A stretch of DNA of 64,000 nt from assembly GCA_023665865.1 (NCBI GenBank), contig JAMPDC010000001.1, positions 1,413,989 through 1,477,988 of the forward strand, written 5' to 3'. The position numbers were made by a program, and so were the translations under genes. The notes beneath the pieces are model-generated. The model saw only the letters and a program-made list of their open reading frames with translations. It had not been told where the DNA came from and made no database searches. Shown piece by piece: positions 54,203-63,537 of the stretch. The stretch is from Staphylococcus sp. (GTDB lineage: Bacteria; Bacteroidota; Bacteroidia; Bacteroidales; Muribaculaceae). The number at the start of each line of letters is the position of its first letter. Position 1 is the first letter of the stretch.

Positions 54203-55807
54203 TTATAGCCTTGAGTATTTGAAATAGTCGACGTCAACATATCCGCCGGTGGAAGCCGTCGCATAGTTGTAGATAGCGAAGCGCGTTCCCATGAAGAAGC
54301 GCCGGTAGTCGAACACCATCTTGAAATCCTTGCCGATGCTCTTCCAGTCGGAGCCGTCAGTGCTGTAGGCAAAGGTGGCGATATCACGTCCGGGGCTGAA
54401 ATCGGCATTGATCTTCAGATGGACCACGGGGCCGCCGAGGGGGATACGTTCGATCTCTTCATCGGCGACCGAAGCGACCTCATGGGCCTTCGTGCCAAGC
54501 GCGACGGACGATGTGGAGGCGCAGAGCCAGGTGGCACCATCGCTATCCTTGACCACCGAGAGCAAGCCGGAGTCACCGTTGAAAGCCGCAAATCCGGCCA
54601 CATCGCCTGGCTTCATCCCGGAGACGTCGATCTTTATCTCGCCCTCGCAACCTGGCCCCTCCATGCGTTGGGTGATGGTGTTGGGAGCCTCAAAGAGATT
54701 GCCGACGACGCGGGCGGTCGTCAGACGCAGATGGCCCGGGCGCTCTGTCAGCGACCATGCCGAGGGGATGTCATTGTGGTTCCACTCCCAGAGTATTGAT
54801 TTATTTCCGTCGGCAAACTCATCGGACTCCACTGTGACGGCACCGTTGCCCGACACAATGCTTTTGCTGACAGTCGCCGGGACTTTTCCGTCCTCATCGC
54901 CGAGCATCGGCCATCCGTCCACCCAACGGCAGGGGTTGAGAGTGAGGATGCGCCCCACTCCACCGCGATCCTGGAAGATCATGCCCCACCAGTCGCCATC
55001 GGCGCCGTCGACAAGACAGCCCTGGCCGACGTAGGGAAAACCGCCGAACTCCGACTGCAACACCACCTTCCGTTCATAGGGTCCGGTGATGGAATCGGCG
55101 CGGTAGCAGAGCTGACGGCGCGGCTGACCGGCCGGCCAGGCGATGACCATGGCATAGTATTTTCCATCATGCTTGACCACTCTCGACCCTTCGTGGAGTC
55201 CGGGTTGCGAGGGGTCGGGGCTGATGACCACTTGGTCCACCCCACCCTCCTTGACAGCCGAAAGATCGGGCTCAAGCTCACGGAGACGGATGTCACCACT
55301 GCCGGAGAAGACGTAGACACGTCCGTCGTCATCAAAAAAGAGCGACGAGTCGTGGAAATGATCGAGACGGGAGACGAGTTCCCATTTCCCGGCGGGGTCG
55401 GTAGTTGAATATATATATGATTTATACGGTTCGTCGTTGGGCGAGAAGAGCGCGTAGAATTTCCCGTCGTGGTAGCGGAGCGAGGTAGCCCACTGTCCCT
55501 TACCGTAGACTGTGCCCCCGAGAAGATCGTAGCGGGGATTATCCGTAAGCTCATCAAAGACATAGCCTATTGTCGTCCAGTTGACCAGATCGGCCGAACG
55601 CATCACCGGACAACCGGGCATCAGGTGCATGGTCGTCGACACCATATAATAGGAGTCTCCGACGCGGATCACGTCGGGATCCGGCACATCGGCCCATATG
55701 ACGGGATTCTGAAAAGACTCGGCTGAGGCGGAGGGAGCCGCACCGCTGACGATAGCGGCCGGGCTTGCAAGCGCAAGAAGGATGGATAGAGTCAAGGTCT
55801 TTATCAT
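54203..55807 (-). CDS. GH43 (subfamily 12-like) xylosidase/arabinofuranosidase
   Basis: A 534-residue secreted enzyme. Signal TLTLSILLALASPAAIVSG; start ATG 55807, since upstream codons lack signal features. Motifs: Asp in WADVPDPDVIRVGDSYYMVSTT (with MHLMPGCPVM, typical of the GH43_12 group), a mid Asp, and a Glu in GLHEGSRVVKHDG. The C-terminal ~200 residues are a beta-sandwich (FAAFNGDSGLLSVVKDSDG). It faces the regulator gene across a 236-bp divergent gap. Confidence 0.86.
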   Translation of the reverse strand: MIKTLTLSILLALASPAAIVSGAAPSASAESFQNPVIWADVPDPDVIRVGDSYYMVSTTMHLMPGCPVMRSADLVNWTTIGYVFDELTDNPRYDLLGGTVYGKGQWATSLRYHDGKFYALFSPNDEPYKSYIYSTTDPAGKWELVSRLDHFHDSSLFFDDDGRVYVFSGSGDIRLRELEPDLSAVKEGGVDQVVISPDPSQPGLHEGSRVVKHDGKYYAMVIAWPAGQPRRQLCYRADSITGPYERKVVLQSEFGGFPYVGQGCLVDGADGDWWGMIFQDRGGVGRILTLNPCRWVDGWPMLGDEDGKVPATVSKSIVSGNGAVTVESDEFADGNKSILWEWNHNDIPSAWSLTERPGHLRLTTARVVGNLFEAPNTITQRMEGPGCEGEIKIDVSGMKPGDVAGFAAFNGDSGLLSVVKDSDGATWLCASTSSVALGTKAHEVASVADEEIERIPLGGPVVHLKINADFSPGRDIATFAYSTDGSDWKSIGKDFKMVFDYRRFFMGTRFAIYNYATASTGGYVDVDYFKYSRL

Positions 55808-56011
55808 AATGCAAATCGGGAAGCGCGGGGATGTCAGTCGCTCTCCCTTTCGATGCAAAGTTATATAAATTTCACCGGACGGAGATTAATCTGTCGCTCA
55901 ACGGGGTAAACCTCCGGATAGTGGGGGTTAAGATTTGTCGCATAGTCGTTCAAATTTGTATCATCAAGGCTAATCGCGTGTATGTTTGCTGTTTGGGGCC
56001 GGAATTTTTTG

Positions 56012-56019
56012 TAAATTTG
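56012..56019 (+). promoter_or_regulatory. -7 box (TAAATTTG) before the regulator gene
   Basis: TAAATTTG lies 24 bp before the regulator ATG; TTTG copies upstream are at 16 and 23 bp rather than 19, so the -33 element is uncertain. The divergent region 55808-56043 probably also holds the regulator's own binding sites. Confidence 0.45.
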
Positions 56020-56043
56020 CACTACATACTTGAAGTCTGAACC

Positions 56044-59000
56044 ATGAAAATAATCCGAGTATTATTTATCCTTATTTTAATCGCAGCATCCGTGCCCTGC
56101 GCAACAGCGATGCAGAACACGCGTCTGTTCAACGACCGGAGCCTCGTCTCGTCGAACTACAGCAGCTTCTGTCTTGACAGCGACGGCTCCCTCTGGATCG
56201 GCACACAGTCCGGACTGCTGCGTTTCGACGGTGTGAGTTTCGACAAATATCAGCATGATGAGAATTCCGAGGTCTCTCTGAGCGACAATCGCGTGCTGAA
56301 AATCATGCGCGACTCTGCCGACCGCATCTGGGTGGCTACCTGCGAGGGCCTGAATCTCTACGACAAGGACAGCGACTCTTTCCGGCGCATCAAGCTCCCC
56401 AACGTTGATTTCTACGGATATATCGCCGACATCTTCCAGCAGGCAAACGGCGATATCTACTTCATGGCGTCGGGAATCGGCCTCCATGTCATCGACTTCT
56501 CGTCAGGCGAACCTGTGGCGGTCAGATTCATGCCTCTTGACCAGAATTTAGTGAACATCAACACTCTCAACGAGACCCCATCAGGCGATCTTGTCGTCGG
56601 GACCCACGGAGGTGAAGTCATAAAGCTCTCGCCCAACGGACAGAGCCGTGTCTATAAACTCACGGACTCTTACATGAGGATTATCATTCGTGACGCATCC
56701 GACAATCTTTTTATCGCCACCACCGAGAAGGCATGGCGATGGGATCCGCATAGCGATGTCTTCGAAGAGATAAAGATCGAAGGAAATACGCCGGTGCTCC
56801 ACTGCGCCGTGCTGACACGCAACGGAGACATACTCGTGGGTACTATCGGCGGTGGACTCTATAAACTCGACAAGGACGGAGACACGCTCTATCGTTTCGG
56901 CGAATACCGTAACTCGGACGTGGATCTCGACTGGGCTCGCATATCAACGATCTATGAGGACCCGCTCCACAACCTGTGGATGGGTTGCTCACACCAGGGC
57001 ATCGTGATGGCACCGACCGAGAAGATCCCGTTCAACTATATAAAACTCGACAATATACTGCCCAAATATTCCGGAGGGGCCACCGCCATCTGCGCCGTCC
57101 CGGGCGACCGGTCAATCTGGGTCGGAGTCAATGACGGACGTCTGCTAAACCTTGACAGATACGGACATGCGCTCTCAATGATCCGCTTCCCGGCAGACGT
57201 CACTTCAGTCCATGCCTCCGGATCGGGTAAAATCTATGCCGGCATCGACAACAACGGCCTCTATGAAGTGGATCCGGTCAGAAAGACGTCACGTCAGCTG
57301 TTCCACTATCCCGGCCGCTACCTGGCCTCAGCCGTTTCCGAAGACAATGACGGAAACGTCTATATCGGCATCCACGGCGAGGGTGTTGTCAAACTCAATC
57401 CGACCACTCTTGAGCAGAAATGGATCACAGACAAAAGTGGCAAGCGACTTGGCAAATGGATCTCGACTCTTTTCTGCGATTCGCATGACAGAATGTGGAT
57501 CGGTATTTTCGGATCCTTGGGTTTCTATGACACTAAGACCGATGAGTTCCACCCGTTGTCCGAAAACTACTCATTTATGCAAAAAGGAGTCCACAACAGT
57601 TTCGGTGAGGATAAGAAGGGCCGTATATGGGATGCTTCAAGCAACGGCATCATTATGATTGATCCGGACGACTTCAGTTATGAGCGGCTGACTACCAAGG
57701 ATGGCCTCTCGGAAACATTCTGCTCGTCGATCATCTTTGACAATGACGGCAATGCCTGGGTCGGTACCAATGAGGGCATAAACCGCATCGACCCCAAGGG
57801 TGAGGTGACGGTGTTTCGCGCCGGAAGCTATATGTCCGATATCGGTTACTCATCGGCATGTGCAGGAGGCGACGGGCAAGACCTGTTTTTCAGCGGAAAT
57901 AACGGTGTCACCTTCTTCAATCCTGCCACGCTCTCTTCACACCGCTCTGATCTCGACATATCAATCTCAGGTTTCTATCTGAATGACAGGAGAGTCACCC
58001 CGTTGACAAAAACCGAATCCGGAAGCGAAAACGTGATAGCCGACGACGGACACATCAATCTCTCCTACCGCAACAATCCGCTGACTCTGCACATGTCGAC
58101 ACGCGATTTCAGATCAGTCGACAATCTCTTCTACCAATGGAGAATACCGGGGCTCGTCAACGAATGGGTCTCGTCGGCTCCCGGCAGCAATGTCATCACT
58201 CTTCCCCACATACAGTCGGGGACACATGAGCTTCAGATACGTGGATGTGAAAACGGTGAATATTCAAAGATAAAGACCGTGATGATCGACGTCTCGCCGC
58301 CGTGGTATCTGACCATGCCGGTCAAGCTGGTGTTTTTCGCACTTATCTGCATCCTCATAGCCTTGGCGGTCATGGTGCTCAGGAAGAAAAACAGCGAGCG
58401 GATCAACGAGGAGAAGATAAAGTTTTTCATCAACGTCTCCCACGAGATCCGTTCTCCGCTGACCCTCATACTCGGCCCGCTCGAACGGATCATGAAAAAG
58501 GAACACGACGCCGAGACGGCCAAGAATCTCAATGCCATCCACCGCAACGCCAACCGCATCCTGGCACTGATCAATCAACTGCTCGATATCCGCAAAATCG
58601 ACAAAGGAAAGATGGTGCTCAGTTGCTCGGACACGGAATTTATCAGCTTCACCCGCGACCTCGTTGAGATTTTCCAGCCACAGGCTCTCGAAAAGAATAT
58701 CACTCTCGGTTTCAAGACCGCCACGCCCGGACTCGACAGACTCAACGTGTGGATTGACCGCAACAATTTCGATAAGGTTCTGGTCAATCTCATCACCAAT
58801 GCCATAAAATATACCCCCGAGGGTGGAGACATATCCGTCGAAATCAACCATGGATATGATCCCGACATGGGTGACTATGCCGAAATCTCAGTCACTGACA
58901 CAGGTATCGGCCTTGACGAGAAGAATATCGACAAGCTCTTCGACCGTTTCTACCAAGGCAAATTCAACAAGGGCGCTGTGCCGCTCGGCTTCGGAATCGG

Positions 59001-60027
59001 TCTTGACCTCTGCCGCATGCTCGTGGCGCTCCACAACGGCACCATCACCGCCGCCAACCGCACAGACACCCGCGGCAGCCGCTTCACGGTGAGAATACCC
59101 GTGTGTGACAAGAGTATCGGCTCAGGTAGCGGGGATGCGGTGGTGGCCGACTCCGCTTCCACCTCGCAGGAGCAACGCAAGCGTCTGCTCGTCCATGACT
59201 CCGCCATCGCCAAGGAGGTAGCGGTCAGGAAAAACCGCAATGTCTCCTCTGTCAAGATTCTGGTGGTCGACGATGACGCCGAGATCCGCAACTATCTGAG
59301 CGATGTGCTCGGAAATCTCGGCAAGGTATCCCAGGCAGTCAACGGCGAGGAAGCCATGCGCAAAGTGATGTCGCTCAGACCCGACCTGGTGATCAGCGAC
59401 GTCGTAATGCCTGAGATGGATGGCCTGCAACTGCTGAAAACCTTGAAATCAAACGTGGAGACCAACCATATCCCCGTAGTCCTTCTAAGTTCCAAAAACG
59501 ATGTGGCCGACCGCATGGCCGGTTGGGACAAGGGTGCCGACGGATATATCGGCAAGCCATTCAATATCAACGAGCTGCTGGCCCTTATCGACAGTCTGCT
59601 CGACAACCGTCTGCGTCTCAAAGGCAAATTCTCAGGCCGTCAGGAGCAGGACGACAAGATTGTCACCCCCGAACTTAAGGGCAACGACGCAGTGCTCATC
59701 GACAAAATCGTCCAGGAGATCAACGACCATCTGGAGGATACCAATCTCAATGTCGAGAAGCTGTGTCAGGAAGTAGGTCTCAGCCGCGCGCATCTCAACC
59801 GCAAGATGAAAGAGCTCTTCGGGTTGACTCCGAGCGAGTTTATCCGGAATATGCGTCTGCGCAAAGCCTGCGACCTTCTGAAGCAGGGGGATATCGACAT
59901 CTCACAGATAGCCTACAGCGTCGGATTCACCTCCCAGCCACATTTCTCGACCGCCTTCAAACGCTTCACCGGTTTCTCGCCGTCGGAATACCGCGCGAAT
60001 GTCAATTCCGGACAGGCGGAGCCCTAA
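56044..60027 (+). CDS. Hybrid two-component system sensor/regulator for the xylan PUL
   Basis: One 1327-residue polypeptide. Signal (~1-22), two periplasmic seven-blade propellers of Reg_prop repeats (~30-640, e.g. DGSLWIGTQSGLLRFDG, WVGTNEGINRIDP), a Y_Y_Y domain (~680-750, ending SPPWYLT), a membrane span (~760-779), HisKA with His800 (VSHEIRSPLTLI), HATPase (NLITNAIKYTPEGG; DTGIGL), a receiver with Asp1119 (VISDVVMPEMDG) and Lys in IGKPF, and an AraC-type DNA-binding domain (~1215-1320). Homologues such as XynR and B. ovatus/B. theta HTCS switch on neighbouring loci on binding a product, here probably a xylo-oligosaccharide. Divergent from the PUL. Confidence 0.95.
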   Translation: MKIIRVLFILILIAASVPCATAMQNTRLFNDRSLVSSNYSSFCLDSDGSLWIGTQSGLLRFDGVSFDKYQHDENSEVSLSDNRVLKIMRDSADRIWVATCEGLNLYDKDSDSFRRIKLPNVDFYGYIADIFQQANGDIYFMASGIGLHVIDFSSGEPVAVRFMPLDQNLVNINTLNETPSGDLVVGTHGGEVIKLSPNGQSRVYKLTDSYMRIIIRDASDNLFIATTEKAWRWDPHSDVFEEIKIEGNTPVLHCAVLTRNGDILVGTIGGGLYKLDKDGDTLYRFGEYRNSDVDLDWARISTIYEDPLHNLWMGCSHQGIVMAPTEKIPFNYIKLDNILPKYSGGATAICAVPGDRSIWVGVNDGRLLNLDRYGHALSMIRFPADVTSVHASGSGKIYAGIDNNGLYEVDPVRKTSRQLFHYPGRYLASAVSEDNDGNVYIGIHGEGVVKLNPTTLEQKWITDKSGKRLGKWISTLFCDSHDRMWIGIFGSLGFYDTKTDEFHPLSENYSFMQKGVHNSFGEDKKGRIWDASSNGIIMIDPDDFSYERLTTKDGLSETFCSSIIFDNDGNAWVGTNEGINRIDPKGEVTVFRAGSYMSDIGYSSACAGGDGQDLFFSGNNGVTFFNPATLSSHRSDLDISISGFYLNDRRVTPLTKTESGSENVIADDGHINLSYRNNPLTLHMSTRDFRSVDNLFYQWRIPGLVNEWVSSAPGSNVITLPHIQSGTHELQIRGCENGEYSKIKTVMIDVSPPWYLTMPVKLVFFALICILIALAVMVLRKKNSERINEEKIKFFINVSHEIRSPLTLILGPLERIMKKEHDAETAKNLNAIHRNANRILALINQLLDIRKIDKGKMVLSCSDTEFISFTRDLVEIFQPQALEKNITLGFKTATPGLDRLNVWIDRNNFDKVLVNLITNAIKYTPEGGDISVEINHGYDPDMGDYAEISVTDTGIGLDEKNIDKLFDRFYQGKFNKGAVPLGFGIGLDLCRMLVALHNGTITAANRTDTRGSRFTVRIPVCDKSIGSGSGDAVVADSASTSQEQRKRLLVHDSAIAKEVAVRKNRNVSSVKILVVDDDAEIRNYLSDVLGNLGKVSQAVNGEEAMRKVMSLRPDLVISDVVMPEMDGLQLLKTLKSNVETNHIPVVLLSSKNDVADRMAGWDKGADGYIGKPFNINELLALIDSLLDNRLRLKGKFSGRQEQDDKIVTPELKGNDAVLIDKIVQEINDHLEDTNLNVEKLCQEVGLSRAHLNRKMKELFGLTPSEFIRNMRLRKACDLLKQGDIDISQIAYSVGFTSQPHFSTAFKRFTGFSPSEYRANVNSGQAEP

Positions 60028-60085
60028 TGATGCGGAGGTTGAAAATTTAAGGGGGAGTTTTCGGAATATATTCGCCGATTCTGTG

Positions 60086-60093
60086 TAATTTTG
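60086..60093 (+). promoter_or_regulatory. -7 box very close to a start codon
   Basis: TAATTTTG ends 5 bp before the ATG at 60098. If used, the transcript would be leaderless or nearly so. No clear TTTG 19 bp upstream. Confidence 0.4.
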
Positions 60094-60097
60094 CACT

Positions 60098-60652
60098 ATG
60101 AAGCGCTATCTTAAACATTTATTCCAGCTGATACTCTCTCCGGCCAACGGGTGGGAGGATATAGAAAACGCCAAAGATCAACCACGCGACATCTCTACCA
60201 AGGGCTATTATCCGCTGATCGCTCTGGCAGCTGTCAGTGTGTTCATGCAGGGAGTCTATCACAATGTTGACTTCCTCGTGCTCTTCATGAGGATGATCGT
60301 CACCTTCATCGTCTATTTCGTGTCGTATTTCTTCGGGGTCTTCGCCTTGTCGCTATTCGTGGAACCGACGCTCGAGGGGCACTACAACGAGAGAAACGCC
60401 CATACGTTCACGCTCTATTCGCTCGGTCTGCTCGCTGTGATGGCTCTCATCATCAATCTTGTCCCGATGACTTCGGCGCTGTTTACGATTCTGCCGTTCT
60501 ATGTGTTTTATGTTGCATTGATCCAGTGGAAAGGTGTCAGATATATGAATGTCAAGACCGAAAAAACCGGCATATTCATGATTGTCTCCATCCTCGGTAT
60601 CCTCGCACCCCCCTATTTCTTCTACTATCTTTTCTCGCTCATCATCGGTTGA
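60098..60652 (+). CDS. Yip1-family membrane protein
   Basis: A 184-residue inner-membrane protein with about five spans ([85 protein letters not shown]). The opening [16 protein letters not shown] is the usual N-terminal pattern of Bacteroidetes Yip1-like proteins. No known function. 22 bp before smpB. Confidence 0.8.
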   Translation: MKRYLKHLFQLILSPANGWEDIENAKDQPRDISTKGYYPLIALAAVSVFMQGVYHNVDFLVLFMRMIVTFIVYFVSYFFGVFALSLFVEPTLEGHYNERNAHTFTLYSLGLLAVMALIINLVPMTSALFTILPFYVFYVALIQWKGVRYMNVKTEKTGIFMIVSILGILAPPYFFYYLFSLIIG

Positions 60653-60674
60653 GCCTATAAAAATTGTATTTCCT

Positions 60675-61127
60675 ATGATATCCAAAGATATAAACATCAA
60701 AAACAAACGCGCTACCTACGACTATGCCATCGGCGATACGTTTACCGCCGGCATAGTGCTCACCGGGACGGAAATAAAGTCCATCAGACAGGGCAAGGCG
60801 TCGCTGGCCGACACGTTCTGCTATGTCGACAAGGGTGAGGTGTGGGTGAAAAACATGTATATCGCCGAGTATTTCTACGGCACCTACAACAACCATGCCG
60901 CCCGGCGCGACCGCAAGCTGCTGCTCAACCGCAAGGAGATTGCCAAGCTCGAGAAAAACGGCAAGGAGACGGGATTCACCATCATTCCGCTGCGTCTGTT
61001 CATCAATGACCGCGGGCTTGCGAAACTCGTCATCGGTGTGGCCAGGGGCAAGAAGGAGTATGACAAGCGTCAGTCCATCAAGGAACGCGAGGATAAGGTG
61101 ACGATGGCACGAATGATGCAGAAATAA
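60675..61127 (+). CDS. smpB: SsrA-binding protein
   Basis: Binds tmRNA and brings it to stalled ribosomes. A 150-residue protein with the typical start [32 protein letters not shown], the [12 protein letters not shown] block, and [19 protein letters not shown] at the C-terminus, the tail that probes the mRNA channel. ATG 60675 fixes the standard length. tmRNA itself is not seen in the window. Confidence 0.97.
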   Translation: MISKDINIKNKRATYDYAIGDTFTAGIVLTGTEIKSIRQGKASLADTFCYVDKGEVWVKNMYIAEYFYGTYNNHAARRDRKLLLNRKEIAKLEKNGKETGFTIIPLRLFINDRGLAKLVIGVARGKKEYDKRQSIKEREDKVTMARMMQK

Positions 61128-61144
61128 GCCCGCATATCCCTGCC

Positions 61145-61654
61145 TCAGGGCACGACAAAGATTATATCGGTCTCCCCTCCGGAGGCCACAGCATGAAACC
61201 AGACTGCTTCGGCGGTCTGTTTTTTCTTCTTTACGGACTTAAGTGCGAGAGTCGTGCCATCGATCTCTACCGATGTGCCTGGGAAGGTCGAATCGGCCCT
61301 CATGTCGCCGAGGCTTATGCGGACGCGGGTAGAATTGTCGAGGTCGATGAATTCATAGCTACCGCCGGGGATTTTCTTGACGAGGACACCTCCGCGGTCA
61401 AAACGCAGGCGCGTGGCCGCGCCCTCGTAGCGGAGTGTGGCATCGGCGAGTTCCTTGGTGAAATTAACCACCGGATTGTCCGGATCGGGGCGCTCGCCAC
61501 CCTGCGGTGGATCGGGCTCTTCATCATCCTTGTTTCCGGGAATGTCAGGCTCTCTGTGGGGCATGTCGGAACTTCTGTCGCAGGCTTCCCAAGTCAATGA
61601 TATGACTGCGACGAGGAGAGCCATAAGCAAGCTGTGGAGTGATCGTGACTTCAT
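61145..61654 (-). CDS. Secreted lipoprotein, unknown
   Basis: A 169-residue lipoprotein (LLMALLVAVISLTWEAC). A Pro/Asp/Glu/Gly-rich linker (~30-60) precedes a small beta-rich domain (ATLRYEGAATRLRFDRGGVLVKKIPGGSYEFIDL) and ends VASGGETDIIFVVP. No family recognised. Its ATG overlaps the stop of the endonuclease I-like gene, so the two are probably translated together and may interact. Confidence 0.6.
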   Translation of the reverse strand: MKSRSLHSLLMALLVAVISLTWEACDRSSDMPHREPDIPGNKDDEEPDPPQGGERPDPDNPVVNFTKELADATLRYEGAATRLRFDRGGVLVKKIPGGSYEFIDLDNSTRVRISLGDMRADSTFPGTSVEIDGTTLALKSVKKKKQTAEAVWFHAVASGGETDIIFVVP

Positions 61655-62625
61655 TTCCGCTCTATTTTGATGAGTAACTGTCCTCTCTCGCCGGTCGACT
61701 TGGAACTATAGGTAAATCTGTGTGTCCCCACACCGAGCTCTGCGGCCGGGAGCCGACTGAGAGATGTAGGCAAACCGTTGATCTGCCAGCTTGCATCGGC
61801 CGGTATCCACGGCGAGTAGAGATCAATGGTTTCATCAACAGTATAGCTGCCCCGCAGAGCCACCGGGGCGCCGGGGAGCAGAAAGGGATCGTCCATACGG
61901 TCGCCCCAGAGATGTTCAGCCAGCTCAGGATAGTCAATGAAGGGGTTGCGGTTGCCCTGGAGCCGCTCGGCGAGCAGATTGCACTGCGATTCGTAGGCCG
62001 TCGGGGGATAGCGGCGGTGCCAGTCGAGAAGGAGTGGGATGGCATAGGCGCTCAGACCGGGAAAGGAGGCCGTGGTCATCATCATGTAGGCCCTCGGAGT
62101 CCAGATGCCGGTGTGATAGACGGTCGACATGTAGAAATATGCCCTTGCAAGCTGCCCTCTGAACTGCTGCGGCGGGGAATACAGCTCGGTCTGCGTACCG
62201 TAGATTTCGCCAAGCCCTACGCTCCAGAATGAATTGTAGAATGACGGCTGAGTGACCTCGCCGGGGACGAGATCACCGCGCAATCTCTGAGTCTCCACAG
62301 TCACAGCCATGAGGTTGAGGATGTCGGCGGCAACCATGCTCCGGTATTCTTCCGGAGCATTTCCCCACCACTCGGCAGGAACTATACCGGTCCAGATGTA
62401 TGGGGCGGGAAGGGTGCCGCCCTCGACGCTCACGCTGGCGCCGCTGAATGGATCGGGCATTGTCAATGTCAGGGCCGACAGGTCGGCTGAATGAGCGGGC
62501 TTCGAAGCGGCGGCCACTGCACTGTGGAGAGCCTCGCCCTTCTTACCGTTAAAGGGCACTTCCGGCCCTGCTATGGCAGAGACGGAAATGCCCAGAATGA
62601 GTATGACGGAGACAGGGAGTCTCAT
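61651..62625 (-). CDS. Endonuclease I-like secreted protein lacking the Glu-His pair
   Basis: A 324-residue exported protein (signal SVILILGISVSAIAG). The C-terminal half clearly matches the endonuclease I family: RGQLARAYFYMSTVYHT, LLLDWHRRYPPTAYE and QGNRNPFIDYPELAEHLWG. The family's catalytic block (Glu-His then Pro-x-Ser-Trp) is WTGIVPAEWWG here, so the Glu-His at the active site is Thr79-Gly80; the next block (usually Asp-Leu-His) is MVAADILNL. The C-terminal ~70 residues form a beta-sandwich. Probably no longer a nuclease; may bind DNA or be repurposed. Confidence 0.7.
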   Translation of the reverse strand: MRLPVSVILILGISVSAIAGPEVPFNGKKGEALHSAVAAASKPAHSADLSALTLTMPDPFSGASVSVEGGTLPAPYIWTGIVPAEWWGNAPEEYRSMVAADILNLMAVTVETQRLRGDLVPGEVTQPSFYNSFWSVGLGEIYGTQTELYSPPQQFRGQLARAYFYMSTVYHTGIWTPRAYMMMTTASFPGLSAYAIPLLLDWHRRYPPTAYESQCNLLAERLQGNRNPFIDYPELAEHLWGDRMDDPFLLPGAPVALRGSYTVDETIDLYSPWIPADASWQINGLPTSLSRLPAAELGVGTHRFTYSSKSTGERGQLLIKIERK

Positions 62626-62718
62626 AGCGTCGGGGGAGATATGTGGTTGAGGTGAGAGATTTTCAGAGAGAATCTCCGGTAGCTTGACCGGAGCGAAGCA
62701 GGATGGAGGAGGCGCTTT

Positions 62719-63495
62719 TTATACGTAACCGCGCACGATGCCACGCTTGGAGTTGCGGACGAAGAGGATGATCTCGTCGCGCTCTTTGGTTGCGGGCAAT
62801 TCGGCTTCTATACGCTCGACGGCATCTGAATTGTTGAGGCCTGAGAGGTAGAGATAACGGTAGGTTTCCTGGATGTCGCGGATAGTCTCGTTGGTGAATC
62901 CACGGCGGCGGAGACCGATCGAGTTGACTCCGGCATAGGCGATAGGCTCACGTCCGGCCTTGACATAGGGAGGGATGTCCTTGTTGACAAGCGCACCGCC
63001 TTGAAGCATTACATGGGATCCGATGTGGCAGAACTGGTGGATGAGAGCGCCACCGCCGATGACGGCATAGTCGTCGATGACAACTTCGCCCGCACACTGG
63101 ACGGCGTTTGACATGATGACGTTGTCGCCGACCACACAGTCATGGGCCACATGACAGTAGGCCATGATGAGACAGTTGCTGCCAACGACTGTCTTGCCTT
63201 TGGATGCAGTGCCACGGTGGATGGTCACACACTCTCGGATGACAGTGTTGTCACCGATTATTGCCACTGATTCCTCGCCACGGAATTTGAGATCCTGGGG
63301 AGGACCTGAGATGACGGCACCGGGGAAAATTGTGCAATTCTTGCCGATGCGGGCACCTTCCATGATAGTCACGTTGGAACCAATGCGGGTGCCTTCTCCA
63401 ATCTCGACGTTCTGGTCAATAGTCACAAAGGGATCAATGACTACACTCGGATGGATCTTGGCTGCGGGATGAACGTATGCTAACGGTTGTTTCAT
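62719..63495 (-). CDS. lpxA: Acyl-ACP--UDP-N-acetylglucosamine O-acyltransferase
   Basis: Adds a 3-hydroxyacyl chain to UDP-GlcNAc in the first step of lipid A synthesis. 258 residues with a left-handed beta-helix of hexapeptide repeats (IHPSVVIDPFVTIDQNVEIGEGTRIG) and the catalytic-His region (MAYCHVAHDCVVGDNVIMSN; GGALIHQFCHIG). The C-terminal helical part (GLRRRGFTNETIRDIQETYR) is standard. Directly downstream of lpxC-fabZ, 42 bp apart. Confidence 0.97.
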   Translation of the reverse strand: MKQPLAYVHPAAKIHPSVVIDPFVTIDQNVEIGEGTRIGSNVTIMEGARIGKNCTIFPGAVISGPPQDLKFRGEESVAIIGDNTVIRECVTIHRGTASKGKTVVGSNCLIMAYCHVAHDCVVGDNVIMSNAVQCAGEVVIDDYAVIGGGALIHQFCHIGSHVMLQGGALVNKDIPPYVKAGREPIAYAGVNSIGLRRRGFTNETIRDIQETYRYLYLSGLNNSDAVERIEAELPATKERDEIILFVRNSKRGIVRGYV

Positions 63496-63537
63496 TATTT
63501 TATACCTGCGATAATATGTTTATGTGAGGCCGTAAGA

